64,000 nucleotides of DNA from JAEUQQ01 sp963697285 (GTDB lineage: Bacteria; Acidobacteriota; Vicinamibacteria; Vicinamibacterales; JAFNAJ01): contig CAVONI010000011.1 in assembly GCA_963697285.1 (NCBI GenBank), forward strand, positions 1,488,001-1,552,000, written 5' to 3'. Under the pieces are notes generated by a model. It had not been told where the DNA came from. It saw nothing but the letters and a program-made list of their open reading frames with translations, and did no database searches. This document shows, piece after piece, positions 45,063 to 54,187 of this stretch. Position numbers and translations under genes: made by a program. The stretch's first letter is position 1; the number at the start of each line of letters is the position of its first letter.

Positions 45063-46541
45063 TCAGCGAAGCACCAGCTTTGCCAGCGGATATCCGACGA
45101 ACGCCAGTAACAACGCGTGGAGGACGACCAGAATCGCCCCGTGGCGAATCATCGTGCCCACCCTGAGATAACCCGACCCCGCGACGATGGCGTTGGTGGT
45201 CGTCCCCGACGGCAGGAGGTAGGCGAGCGATGCCCCGATGCCGAGCACCACGCCGAGGGCCACGGGATCAGCCACGCCGAGGCTCCGCGACAGCGTGATG
45301 CCCAGCGGCAGGAAGATCGCCAACGTGACCATGTTCGAGATGAGGCTGGTCACGAACACGACGCCCACCGACATCGCCAGGACGAAGGCGTACTCCGAGA
45401 GGCCGCTGAGCGCAGGTCGTAGCACGGCCTGGACGTATGCGGGTAGTCCGGTGGCTTCTTCGCCCACGGCCGTGCCGAGCCCCATGACGCCGCCAATGAA
45501 GATCACCAGGCCCCAGTCGACGCCCTGCATCCACTCGGGCCACGTGAGGACATAGCGGCGCGCCGGATCACGCACGGGAATCAGGCACATGGCGATGGGC
45601 ACCAGCAGTGCAGGAACCGACATGTGCAGGTTCCGCTGGATCGCCGCCGCCGTACCTGCAGGCAGCGTGTAGCGGGCGATATCGGGAATGAACCACAGCA
45701 CGATGGCCACCGCGAACCATGACACCGCCCAGCGCTCGGCCACCGGCATCGGGCCGAGCAGGTGTCGTTCGTGCGAGATGAACGCACTCATGTCGGGCCG
45801 CTCGAACGCGTTCCCCTTGCCGACGACGACGAAACGGAAGACGAGCAGTGCGGTCACCGTGAAGATGACGGCGAGCACGGTCCCGATGACGGTCCACTGC
45901 AGGAACGTCACGGTGACGCCAGTCGCCGACGCGATCAGGCCAATGGCCGCGGCGTTGCTCCCGTTGCCGACGGGCGTCGCGATGCCTCCGATGTTCGAGG
46001 CCCAGGCGATCCCGAGCGTGTTGGCTTCGACAAGCGGATCGTCGTGCGCGACGTCCAGCATCCGGTAGATCTTCAACGCCAGCGAGAGCCAGATCACCGC
46101 GACGACGGTGTTGGCCATGAACGCACTCATGAGGGTCGCCGAGGCGAGGAACATCAGCAGGAAGCGATGCGCATGGCCGCGTGCCCAGGGTTGGTCGAGG
46201 AACACGAGAGCGAAGCGTCGGTTGACACCCGTCGTCTCGAGCGCGGCGGCGAGCCCGAATGATCCGATAACGAACCAGAGCACCCAGGTACTCGAATGCG
46301 CGAACGCGCCGTTGACCGTCAGGGCCCCGATGCCTACACCAATGCCGAGCATCGCAAGCGTCGTCATGGCCAGCGGAAGCGGCGTCGCCAGCCACCAGAT
46401 GATCGCCAGGGCGAGCAGGCCGATGCGGGCCATCCCCAGTTCGGTGATTGGTGCCGGCGCCGGCAGCGCGAGCATAATCGCGAGCGCCGCAAGGCCGCCG
46501 ACGAGGCCCGCGACGTGGCGAGCCGACAGCGTCGGCGTCAC
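45063..46541 (-). CDS. SLC13/DASS-family anion transporter
   Basis: A 492-residue inner-membrane transporter with about 12-13 helices. It has the DASS/SLC13 pattern: ASNIGGIATPVGNGSN near 195, the C-terminal SNMVTLAIFLPLG region and a late PSGTTTNAIV motif, the counterpart of the second SNT-type substrate motif. The family carries di- and tricarboxylates or sulphate with Na+ (some members are exchangers). Given its position between a DapA-family lyase and an amidase it probably carries the organic acid or acids used by this locus. The GTG at 46541 overlaps the upstream TGA by four bases; the longer frame to 46676 has no start support. Confidence 0.82.
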   Translation of the reverse strand: MTPTLSARHVAGLVGGLAALAIMLALPAPAPITELGMARIGLLALAIIWWLATPLPLAMTTLAMLGIGVGIGALTVNGAFAHSSTWVLWFVIGSFGLAAALETTGVNRRFALVFLDQPWARGHAHRFLLMFLASATLMSAFMANTVVAVIWLSLALKIYRMLDVAHDDPLVEANTLGIAWASNIGGIATPVGNGSNAAAIGLIASATGVTVTFLQWTVIGTVLAVIFTVTALLVFRFVVVGKGNAFERPDMSAFISHERHLLGPMPVAERWAVSWFAVAIVLWFIPDIARYTLPAGTAAAIQRNLHMSVPALLVPIAMCLIPVRDPARRYVLTWPEWMQGVDWGLVIFIGGVMGLGTAVGEEATGLPAYVQAVLRPALSGLSEYAFVLAMSVGVVFVTSLISNMVTLAIFLPLGITLSRSLGVADPVALGVVLGIGASLAYLLPSGTTTNAIVAGSGYLRVGTMIRHGAILVVLHALLLAFVGYPLAKLVLR

Positions 46542-47455
46542 GCGCGCGCGCCTTCCCAGCGGAACGCCAGCAAGTCGAGTGATGATCGGAGTGTTCGGAC
46601 TTCTGCAATGTCGGCGGCCTCGAGGGTGCGGGTCGGGTGTCGCACACGTGCCGACGCGATGATGCCGGCATCGCACAGGTTCTGCTTCATCACGGCCACG
46701 CCCATGCCCGGCTGCAGCTCGTAGCGAATCAGGGGCAGCATCTGCGTGAACCGGGCACGCGCCGTCTCGGCGTCACCGGCGTTCCACGCATCCCACACGG
46801 CGACGAACAGGTCGGTCATGTCGCCGCCCGGCATCGTGCCGACCGCTCCGCGCGCGAGTTCCTCGACCAGGAAGTTCCCGTTCAATCCGCCGAACAGGAC
46901 CAGCCCGTCCCCGGCGAGGGCCCGCAACTTCGAAATCTTCGCTGACGTGGGCGGAGCCTCGACCTTCACGAGGTTCGTGCGTCCCAGCTCGCGGCCCATG
47001 CGTGCCAGCAGGTCAGGCCCCATCGGCACCTGCGTCATCAGCGGGGCGTCCTGCACCATGATCGGAATCGTCACGGCGGCGGCAATCGCCGCAAAGTACT
47101 GGTACACGCCCTCGGCATCCGGCTTGAGCAGGTACGGCGGCATCACCATGAGCGCCGAGGCACCCGCAGCCTCGGCTTCGCGGCTGAGCGCCACGGCCAC
47201 GTCGGTGCCGGTGTGACCGCTGCTGACCACGACCGGCACGCGACCGTCGACCTCGTCGAGGATGACGCGGAGGAGTTGACGCCGCTCGTCCTCGCCGAGG
47301 GTGTATCCCTCGCTCGCGTTGCCGAACAGGCCGAGCCCGTGCGCGCCGCAGTCGATGAGAAAGCGCACGAGTCGCCGCTGGCTGTCGAGGTCGACGCGGC
47401 CGTCGTCGTGGAACGTGGTGTTGACGATGGGAAAGACACCGGCAAAGGTCGTCAT
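46538..47455 (-). CDS. DapA-family (dihydrodipicolinate synthase-like) aldolase/dehydratase
   Basis: A 305-residue TIM-barrel class I aldolase-family protein of normal length. The Schiff-base lysine Lys164 is present (LVKVEAPP). The canonical Tyr of the YNxP motif is Gln135 (QDAP), and the usual GTTGE substrate motif is GNASE. The enzyme is therefore unlikely to be a true dihydrodipicolinate synthase and more likely a sugar-acid lyase or dehydratase of the same superfamily (such as 2-keto-3-deoxy-gluconate or keto-deoxy-glucarate type). It overlaps the regulator gene and the transporter gene by four bases each, so all three are translationally coupled. Confidence 0.78.
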   Translation of the reverse strand: MTTFAGVFPIVNTTFHDDGRVDLDSQRRLVRFLIDCGAHGLGLFGNASEGYTLGEDERRQLLRVILDEVDGRVPVVVSSGHTGTDVAVALSREAEAAGASALMVMPPYLLKPDAEGVYQYFAAIAAAVTIPIMVQDAPLMTQVPMGPDLLARMGRELGRTNLVKVEAPPTSAKISKLRALAGDGLVLFGGLNGNFLVEELARGAVGTMPGGDMTDLFVAVWDAWNAGDAETARARFTQMLPLIRYELQPGMGVAVMKQNLCDAGIIASARVRHPTRTLEAADIAEVRTLRSSLDLLAFRWEGARA

Positions 47456-48177
47456 CGCGAACGAAGCTCCTGGATCGAAGGATTCGGGGACTCGGCCGCG
47501 TCGGCCTCGTCGCGTGCCGCCACCGCGCGCAGGTCGCGCACGAGCGAGTCGGCGGCGCGTAGGATGTGCTGGCGCAACGCCTCGACCACGCCGTCGCGAT
47601 CGCGGTTGATGAACCCGTTGACGATGGCGACGTGTTCGTCGTGTTCGGAGTGAAGCCGTGTCTTCCAGTCACCGCGACCGAGGTGGATGCGCGCGATCTG
47701 GATGTGCGCATCGAGGCTCTCGTACATGTCGGTCAGGCGCCGGCTGCCGGCGAGCGCGACGATGCGCTTGTGGAACTCGATGTTGCTGGTGGCGTGCGCC
47801 TCGTCATCGGTGCCCTGGGCAATCGCGTCGGCCAGGCTGCGCAGGCGGTCGATGTCGTCCGGACTGATGCGATCGAGTGCCTTCTCGGCCGCCAGGCATT
47901 CGAGAGCGCACCGAAGTTCGAACGTCTCCGCGACATCCTCTGGCGACATCGCCGTGACGTAGGTGCCGCTGCGAGGACGGATCTCGATCAGGGCCTCGGC
48001 CTCCAGGCGCGTCAGGGCGTCCTTGACCGGCGTGAGGCTGACGCCGAGCTGCAGTGCGAGGTCCTGGACGTTGAGGCGCTCGCCGGGCGCGAACGACCGC
48101 GAGAGGATGGCCGTGCGCAGGGCCTGATAGACCGAGTCGCTGGCGCGCTGGCGAAGGAGCGAGGGCAGTCGGGACAT
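47452..48177 (-). CDS. GntR/FadR-family (FCD) transcription regulator
   Basis: A 241-residue regulator. The N-terminal winged helix (about 10-75) contains FAPGERLNVQDLALQLGVS and TPVKDALTRLEAEALI; the C-terminal all-helical FCD domain (about 90-215) binds a ligand, often an organic or sugar acid, using metal-coordinating residues (near NIEFHKRIVA and SEHDEHVAIV). It is the first gene of the minus-strand arm and its -35 lies within the palindrome at 48209-48228, so it probably represses itself and the divergent receptor operon. Its likely effector is a sugar acid such as the substrate of the locus. Confidence 0.85.
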   Translation of the reverse strand: MSRLPSLLRQRASDSVYQALRTAILSRSFAPGERLNVQDLALQLGVSLTPVKDALTRLEAEALIEIRPRSGTYVTAMSPEDVAETFELRCALECLAAEKALDRISPDDIDRLRSLADAIAQGTDDEAHATSNIEFHKRIVALAGSRRLTDMYESLDAHIQIARIHLGRGDWKTRLHSEHDEHVAIVNGFINRDRDGVVEALRQHILRAADSLVRDLRAVAARDEADAAESPNPSIQELRSR

Positions 48178-48188
48178 GACCGGGGCGG

Positions 48189-48217
48189 AGCTTAGCGCAA
48201 CTTCTCTGAAACTTCAA
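48189..48217 (-). promoter_or_regulatory. Promoter of the GntR operon
   Basis: On the minus strand TTGAAG (48217-48212) and TAAGCT (48194-48189) are exactly 17 bases apart. The predicted transcript starts about five bases before ATG 48177, so it is nearly leaderless. The -35 lies inside the palindrome. Confidence 0.55.
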
Positions 48218-48228
48218 ATCTGAAATTT
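48209..48228. promoter_or_regulatory. Palindromic operator candidate for the GntR regulator
   Basis: AAACTTCA and TGAAATTT, separated by AATC, match in seven of eight positions. It lies in an AT-rich patch between the divergent promoters of the GntR gene and the receptor, and overlaps the -35 of the GntR promoter. FadR-family regulators bind such short palindromes. Confidence 0.55.
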
Positions 48229-48233
48229 TTTAC

Positions 48234-48262
48234 TTTACATCTCAGGCTGACGTTCCTATGAT
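48234..48262 (+). promoter_or_regulatory. Sigma70-type promoter of the receptor-dehydratase operon
   Basis: TTTACA (48234-48239) and TATGAT (48257-48262) are exactly 17 bases apart, five of six matches each to the consensus. It reads toward the receptor gene starting at 48345, leaving a leader of about 75 bases. The palindrome ends five bases upstream of the -35. Confidence 0.65.
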
Positions 48263-48344
48263 GCCTCGGCATCTCGCTCTGACCTGATTCGTGACGCGCG
48301 GGCCCCGCTAACCGCTTCCCAGATTCCCCTTGGAGTACCGGTCG

Positions 48345-51300
48345 ATGCTTCCTCACCCTCACCTCACTCGCTGGATCGCCTGCCTCGTCCTCACGGGCGC
48401 GGTCGTCGCGGCCTCTGCCCAGGGGCTGCAGACCACCGTGCTCGGCGTCGTCCGCGACTCGACGGGCGGCGTCGTGCCCGGTGCCACCGTCGTGGTCACC
48501 AATCGCAGCACCGGCGTCAGCCGGACGGTGATCACCGATGCGACGGGGACCTACACCGTCACGGCCCTGATTGCCGGCGCCTACGACGTGTCGGCGGAAC
48601 TGTCGGGCTTCAAGACATCGGTGCGCCAGAACGTGCCCGTGCAGAACGACACCTCGGTGCGCGTCGACTTCGAGCTCGCCGTCGGTGACGTCGGCGAGAC
48701 CATCCAGGTCGCGGCGCCGCTCGACACCCGCATCCTGCGCACCGAGGACGCGTCGCTCGGCTCGGTGCTGTCGGAGGCCCAGGTGCAGGGCCTGCCCGTG
48801 AAGAACCGCAACTTCATGGCGCTGGCGCAACTCGTGCCCGGCGCGACCCAATCGCTCGAAGGCAACCAGAACACCCTGGGACGGTCGCAGCCCCTCAACC
48901 TGTCGGTGCACGGGCAGCGCCACTTCGACAACAATGTCCGCCTCGACGGCGTCAGCATCATCAACGGCTTCGCTAACGGCAGCACCTTCATCCCCTCGCT
49001 CGAGTCGCTCAAGGAAGTCAGCGTCCAGACCGGGCAGTACGGCGCCGCCTATGGCATGTACTCGGGCGCGCAGGTCGACATGGTCGTCAAGTCGGGGCAG
49101 AACACGCCCCATGGCAGCGGCTTCGTCTACAACCGCGACGACAGGTGGAACGCCCGGCGCTACTTCGACGCCACGGCTCCGCCGCCGTTCGACTTCTACC
49201 AGTTCGGTGCCACGATCGGCGCGCCCATCGTGCGCAACCGCACCTTCTTCTTCTTCGGCTACGAGGGCACGCGCAGCAATCGCGAGACGACCGGCCAGGC
49301 CACCACGGCCCCGGACGCCTTCCGGCGCGGCGACTTCTCGTCACTGAGCACCCCGATTCGCGATCCGTACACGGGGCAGCCCTTCCCCGGCAACATCATC
49401 CCCACCAATCGACTCGCGTCGCAGGCGCAGAAACTGCTCCAGTACGTCCCCCTGCCAACCCGCAGCGGCCTGGCCAACAACTACGTGGCCACCTCGTCGA
49501 CCGACGAAACCGAGAACCAGTACTTCGGCCGCCTCGATCACCAGTGGAACGACAAGACGTCACTGTTTGCGCGCGTCGCGGTGCGCAAGGCGAACATCGA
49601 CACGATCCAGCTGAACCCGAATTTCGCGAGCTTCGGCCAGCCCGAGAACGAGAACTACGTGCTCGCGATGACGCGCGCGATGACGAACCGATGGTTCCTC
49701 GATGCCCGCGCGTCGTTCTACCGTGAATCCACGCCCAACCAGACGGGCCGCGAAGGCGCCGACATCGATCCGCTGCGAGACTTCGGTATCAGCGGATTGA
49801 CGACCGAGGACCCGTTGCTTCGCGGCATCCCGACTGCCAGTATCAGCGGGTACATGGGGACGGGCGAGACGTTCGCAAACCCCAAGTTGCTGTACGAGAG
49901 CCCGGCGTTCAACGTGAACTCGGTCGTCGAGTTGCCGAATCACTCCGTGCGCTTCGGCCTCGAAGCCTTCAAGCGTCGCACCGACTTCTACTCGGTCAAC
50001 GCGGCGAACCAGGGGTCGTTCACGTTCAACGGCCTGCTGACGGGCAATGCGTTCGCCGACTTCATGCTCGGCCTGCCCGACCAGACGTCGCGCATCCCGA
50101 ACCTGGCACGCGCCGAACTCCGGCAGCCGCACTTCTACGCGTTCGTGCAAGACGACTGGCGGGCGACGCCGAACCTGACCGTCAACTTCGGCGTGCGGTA
50201 CCAGTACGCGGGCTCGACCGAAGACAAGCTGGGCATCGCACGGAACCTGAACAGGGACACGGGGGAGTTCTTCCCGGAACCCGGCCAGTCGGGACCGCTG
50301 CACGACGACCATCACGACTTCGCGCCGCGCGTCAGCGCGACCTACCGGTGGAAGGAGAACACGGTCGTCCGCGCGGGCTACGGCATCTACTACACGCAGC
50401 CGACGGTCGCGAACATCGCGCTGATGTTCAGGAACCCGCCATACAACCGCCAGGACGTGTTCAATACCCTCAGGAGCAACCCGAACCTGACGCTGGCCAA
50501 CGGGTTTCCTGCAGGCGGCGCCGCGGGACAATCGGCCACGCCGACGATCACGACCATTCCATGGGACTACGGCCCCGGCTACGCCCAGACGTGGAGCGCC
50601 AACCTGCAGCAGCGCCTGGCCGCTGGCTGGGTGGCCGAGGTCGGCTACGTGGGATCGCAGACGGTGGGTCTCGACAACGCATGGACCGACAACACGCCGC
50701 CGCCGGGGCCGGGCCCCGTGCAACCGCGCCGACCAGACCCCACGTTCGGCGACATCCGCGTGTTCGACACCGACGGCGAGGCCGAGTACAACGGCCTCCA
50801 CCTGCGATTGCAGAACCTCGACTTCTACGGCGTCAACGTCCTGTCGAGCTACTCGTATTCGCGGTGCTACGACACGCGCAGTTCTCCGGCGACGAGCACG
50901 GTGGGCACCGAGGACCAGGAGCCCCAGAACCAATACGACCGCTTCGACGGCGAGTGGAGCCGGTGTGCGATCGACTTCCGCCACGTCGTGAAGTTCAACG
51001 CCGTCTACCGGCTGCCGTTCGGCGACGGCCTCACGGGCATCGCGCGCATGCTGGCCGCCGACTGGCAGGTGGGCATGGGGTTCAACATGAACACCGGCGG
51101 GCCCTTCAACGTCATCGTGAGCGGCAACCCCGCCAACACGTCGCGCGGCACGATCCGGCCGAACCTCACGGGCGACCCCGAGTTGCCGTCAGACGAGCGC
51201 ACGGTCGAGCGATGGTTCAACACGGCCGCATTCTCGGCGCTGGCGCCCTTCACCTTCGGCAGTTCGCCGCGGAACTCCGTCGAGGCTCCGGGGCGGAAGA

Positions 51301-51494
51301 TCGTCGACCTGAACATCCAGAAGAAGGTGACCGCCCGCGGCAAGGGACTCGAGTTCCGCCTCGATCTGTTCAACGCGTTCAACACGCCGCAATTCAACAC
51401 GCCGGGCCGGACGTTCGGCACGCCGGCCTTCGGGATCATCAGTTCCACGGGGCCGGCGCGCGAAATCCAGCTCGGCCTCCGCTTCACCTTCTAG
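48345..51494 (+). CDS. Oar-like TonB-dependent receptor of the sugar-acid locus
   Basis: A 1049-residue outer-membrane receptor: signal peptide (about 1-26), carboxypeptidase-regulatory-like domain (about 30-115), plug (about 125-235) and beta-barrel ending LGLRFTF. Its first gene position in an operon with two sugar-acid dehydratases, an aldolase and a kinase suggests that it imports the sugar acid, or an oligomer carrying it, across the outer membrane. ATG 48345 has GGAG upstream and fits the leader. It is expressed from the promoter at 48234-48262. Confidence 0.87.
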   Translation: MLPHPHLTRWIACLVLTGAVVAASAQGLQTTVLGVVRDSTGGVVPGATVVVTNRSTGVSRTVITDATGTYTVTALIAGAYDVSAELSGFKTSVRQNVPVQNDTSVRVDFELAVGDVGETIQVAAPLDTRILRTEDASLGSVLSEAQVQGLPVKNRNFMALAQLVPGATQSLEGNQNTLGRSQPLNLSVHGQRHFDNNVRLDGVSIINGFANGSTFIPSLESLKEVSVQTGQYGAAYGMYSGAQVDMVVKSGQNTPHGSGFVYNRDDRWNARRYFDATAPPPFDFYQFGATIGAPIVRNRTFFFFGYEGTRSNRETTGQATTAPDAFRRGDFSSLSTPIRDPYTGQPFPGNIIPTNRLASQAQKLLQYVPLPTRSGLANNYVATSSTDETENQYFGRLDHQWNDKTSLFARVAVRKANIDTIQLNPNFASFGQPENENYVLAMTRAMTNRWFLDARASFYRESTPNQTGREGADIDPLRDFGISGLTTEDPLLRGIPTASISGYMGTGETFANPKLLYESPAFNVNSVVELPNHSVRFGLEAFKRRTDFYSVNAANQGSFTFNGLLTGNAFADFMLGLPDQTSRIPNLARAELRQPHFYAFVQDDWRATPNLTVNFGVRYQYAGSTEDKLGIARNLNRDTGEFFPEPGQSGPLHDDHHDFAPRVSATYRWKENTVVRAGYGIYYTQPTVANIALMFRNPPYNRQDVFNTLRSNPNLTLANGFPAGGAAGQSATPTITTIPWDYGPGYAQTWSANLQQRLAAGWVAEVGYVGSQTVGLDNAWTDNTPPPGPGPVQPRRPDPTFGDIRVFDTDGEAEYNGLHLRLQNLDFYGVNVLSSYSYSRCYDTRSSPATSTVGTEDQEPQNQYDRFDGEWSRCAIDFRHVVKFNAVYRLPFGDGLTGIARMLAADWQVGMGFNMNTGGPFNVIVSGNPANTSRGTIRPNLTGDPELPSDERTVERWFNTAAFSALAPFTFGSSPRNSVEAPGRKIVDLNIQKKVTARGKGLEFRLDLFNAFNTPQFNTPGRTFGTPAFGIISSTGPAREIQLGLRFTF

Positions 51495-51502
51495 GTCCAC
51501 AC

Positions 51503-52828
51503 ATGCAGCGGCGAACGTTTCTCACGCGCTCGGCCCTGGCCTCGGGGGCCTTGATGGTCCCCGGGGCTCTCGAGGCCCAACCTGCCGTCATCAGCGCATC
51601 GCGCGGCACGGGTCCCCTCACCATCACGGGCATTGAGCCCATCGTGATCCGCACGCCGCTCGAGGGCGCGCCGCCCGAAGGTCCCCTCTCGCTCGGGCCC
51701 ATCGGGGCGACGACGGGCGGCAAGGGCCTCTGGAACCGTCTCGACCACGCGAGCCCGTCACGCTTCCCGGGATACGAGCAGGCGACGCTCGTGAAGATCA
51801 CGACGAACCAGGGCCTCGTCGGCTGGGGCGAGTGCCACGCGCCAGCCGCGCCGCGCATGCACGCCCGCATAATCAGCGACCTCTTCAGGCCGCTCCTCAT
51901 CGGTCAGGACGCCCGCCAGGTCGAGGCGCTATGGCAACGCATGTACTCGAGCGAACGCGTGCGGGGGTACTCGACCGGCGCGCATCTCGAGTCGATCGCA
52001 GGCATCGACCTCGCGCTCTGGGACCTGCTCGGCAAGTTCGCCAACGTCCCCGTCTACCAGTTGCTCGGCGGCAAGTACCGGTCGCAGATACCCACCTACG
52101 CGACGTTCTCGGGCACGTATACCGGACGCGACAAGGGCCAGGCCGTCGTCGACGAGGCGCGGACGATGGTCGACGCGGGGTTCACGGTCCTGAAGCTCGC
52201 CCTGCGCAAGGGGCCCGACTCCGACGAGTTCGCCACGGTGCGCGAGATCTCGACGGCGATCGCGCCCCAGGCGCAGATCGCGGTCGATGCGCTCGGCGCG
52301 TTCACGCTGGGCGAGGCCGTGCGCATGGGCAAGGAACTCGATCGCCTGGGCAACATTGCCTGGTTCGAAGATGCGCTGCTGCCCGATGACCTGCCGCGCT
52401 ACCCCGAACTGGCGAAGGCCGTCGACACGGCCATCTGCGCCGGCGAGATGCTGTCGACGCGCTACCAGTTTCGCGACCTGCTGATCCACCGAGGCGTCGA
52501 CATGGTCAATCCCGACCTTTGCCGAGCCGGCGGCATCACGGAGTGCCGCCGCATCGCCTGGATTGCCGACGCATTCGGCGCCGTCTGGGCTCCGCACGTC
52601 AGCACTGGCGCGGGCGCCTACCTTGCCGCGTCGATGCACCTGGCCGTCTCGTCGCCCAACTGCGTGATGATGGAGGTCTACAACGGCAACAAGCACGAGG
52701 GGCCGTTCGGCAACCGCCTGCTCACCGCCCCCCTCGACATGCGTCCCGGCGTCGCCACGGTGCCCGACCGCCCGGGCCTCGGCGCCGACTTCGACGAGCG
52801 CGCGCTCGCTTCCGTCACGGTCAGGTAA
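51503..52828 (+). CDS. Tat-exported enolase-superfamily sugar-acid dehydratase, copy 1
   Basis: A 441-residue enzyme of the mandelate racemase/enolase superfamily with an N-terminal Tat-type leader (QRRTFLTRS). The capping domain is about 40-165 and the barrel about 170-440. Metal ligands are Asp262 (VDALGAF), Glu289 (WFEDAL) and Glu315 (CAGEML), spaced 27 and 26 apart as usual; His365 (APHVST) is the likely general acid/base. Closest in outline to galactonate-type dehydratases, which remove water from an aldonate to give a 2-keto-3-deoxy acid. The exact substrate is unknown. The leader is unusual because the aldolase and kinase encoded downstream have none. It starts eight bases after the receptor stop. 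Confidence 0.78.
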   Translation: MQRRTFLTRSALASGALMVPGALEAQPAVISASRGTGPLTITGIEPIVIRTPLEGAPPEGPLSLGPIGATTGGKGLWNRLDHASPSRFPGYEQATLVKITTNQGLVGWGECHAPAAPRMHARIISDLFRPLLIGQDARQVEALWQRMYSSERVRGYSTGAHLESIAGIDLALWDLLGKFANVPVYQLLGGKYRSQIPTYATFSGTYTGRDKGQAVVDEARTMVDAGFTVLKLALRKGPDSDEFATVREISTAIAPQAQIAVDALGAFTLGEAVRMGKELDRLGNIAWFEDALLPDDLPRYPELAKAVDTAICAGEMLSTRYQFRDLLIHRGVDMVNPDLCRAGGITECRRIAWIADAFGAVWAPHVSTGAGAYLAASMHLAVSSPNCVMMEVYNGNKHEGPFGNRLLTAPLDMRPGVATVPDRPGLGADFDERALASVTVR

Positions 52829-52834
52829 CCCGCC

Positions 52835-54187
52835 ATGCCGTCTTCACCTGTCATCCCTTCGTTCGACCGGGGCCGCCGTACTCTGTTCGGCACGGCGGCC
52901 GCCAGCCTCGCGGCCATCGCGACGGCATCGGCACAGTCGCGCACCGTCGCGCGCGACCGCCAGGAGCGCTTCGACGCGCTGAAGCCGTTGCGCATCCGCA
53001 GCGTCGAGGCCCTGGTCATCCGGACTCCGCCCAAGGCCGTCGCATTCGACGAACCCCTCGAGTTGCCACCCGTCGGCGACATGACGGGTGGGCCAGGCAT
53101 CTGGAACCGGCTCGATCACGCCAGCCCGACGCGCTTCAAGGGCTTCGAGCAGGCGGTGCTCGTCAGGATCACGACCGACGAGGGCCTCGTCGGCTGGGGC
53201 GAGTGTCATGCCCCGTCGGCGCCCCGCATGCACCAGCGCGTGATCACCGACTTGTTCGCCCCGATCCTGCGCGGGCAGGATGCCCGGCAGATCAACGGCC
53301 TCTGGGAACGCCTCTACACCACCGAGCGCGTGCGCGGCTACTCGACGGGCGCGCAGTTCGAAGCACTGGCCGGGGTGGACCTCGCGCTTTGGGATCTGCT
53401 GGGCAAGGCGACCGATCTGCCCGTCTACCAGTTGCTCGGCGGCAAGTATCGCGATGGGCAGCCGTTGTATCGCGGGATCGGCGGCAACACCATCGACGCG
53501 CTCGTCGCCGACGCGCGTGCAGCCGTGGCGTCGGGCATGCAGATGGTCAAGATGGGCTACCGCAAGGGCAGCAAGGGCACGATCGACAGCGACCGCGTGG
53601 CTGCCGTCTCGGAGTTCATGAAGCCGCACGGCCAGGTGGCCGTGGATTCGCTGGGGGCCTTCAAGCTGTACGAGGCCGTGCAGGTCGGGCGGACGTTCGA
53701 TCGGCTCGGCAACGTCGGGTGGTTCGAGGACGCCCTGCAGCAGGATGACCAGCCGGCGTACGCCACGCTGGCCGAGAGCCTCGAGACGCCCGTGTGCTCG
53801 GGCGAGATGCTGAACAACCGGTTCCAGTTCCGCGACCTGCTCGCGTCGCGGGGCGCCGACATCATCAACCCTGACGTCTGCCGCGCCGGCGGCATCACGG
53901 AGTGCCAGCGCATTGCCGCGCTTGCCGACGCCTTCAACGTCCTCTGGAGCCCGCACGTGAGCACGGGCACGGTGCTCTACTTCTCGGCGTCTCTGCACCT
54001 GGCCCTTGCGACGCCCAACTGCGTGATCATGGAGGGCGGCACGAAGCTGGCGGGTCCCCTGGGCAACGCCCTGATCACGTCGCCGCTCTCGATCGTCGAG
54101 GGCAAGGCGATCGTGCCCGATCGACCGGGCTTCGGCGTGGAGTGGAAGGCCGATGCGCTCGCCAGCGTCACGGTGAAGGACGCGTGA
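52835..54187 (+). CDS. Tat-exported enolase-superfamily sugar-acid dehydratase, copy 2
   Basis: A 450-residue tandem paralogue of the preceding gene, with a Tat-type leader GRRTLFGTAAAS. All three metal ligands occur in matching motifs (VDSLGAF, WFEDAL, CSGEML) and the general-base His is in SPHVST. The blocks WGECHAP and YQLLGGKYR are shared with copy 1, whereas the barrel-strand segment after GGKYR differs, which may mean a different substrate or the opposite epimer. It starts six bases after copy 1 and its stop overlaps the aldolase GTG by four bases. Metal ligands and fold are clear; the substrate is inferred from the operon. Confidence 0.78.
   Translation: MPSSPVIPSFDRGRRTLFGTAAASLAAIATASAQSRTVARDRQERFDALKPLRIRSVEALVIRTPPKAVAFDEPLELPPVGDMTGGPGIWNRLDHASPTRFKGFEQAVLVRITTDEGLVGWGECHAPSAPRMHQRVITDLFAPILRGQDARQINGLWERLYTTERVRGYSTGAQFEALAGVDLALWDLLGKATDLPVYQLLGGKYRDGQPLYRGIGGNTIDALVADARAAVASGMQMVKMGYRKGSKGTIDSDRVAAVSEFMKPHGQVAVDSLGAFKLYEAVQVGRTFDRLGNVGWFEDALQQDDQPAYATLAESLETPVCSGEMLNNRFQFRDLLASRGADIINPDVCRAGGITECQRIAALADAFNVLWSPHVSTGTVLYFSASLHLALATPNCVIMEGGTKLAGPLGNALITSPLSIVEGKAIVPDRPGFGVEWKADALASVTVKDA

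Noticed and set aside
48330..48347. An upstream start of the second receptor at 48330
   Set aside because: ATG 48345 begins a normal signal peptide and has GGAG upstream; 48330 would rely on a TTG.
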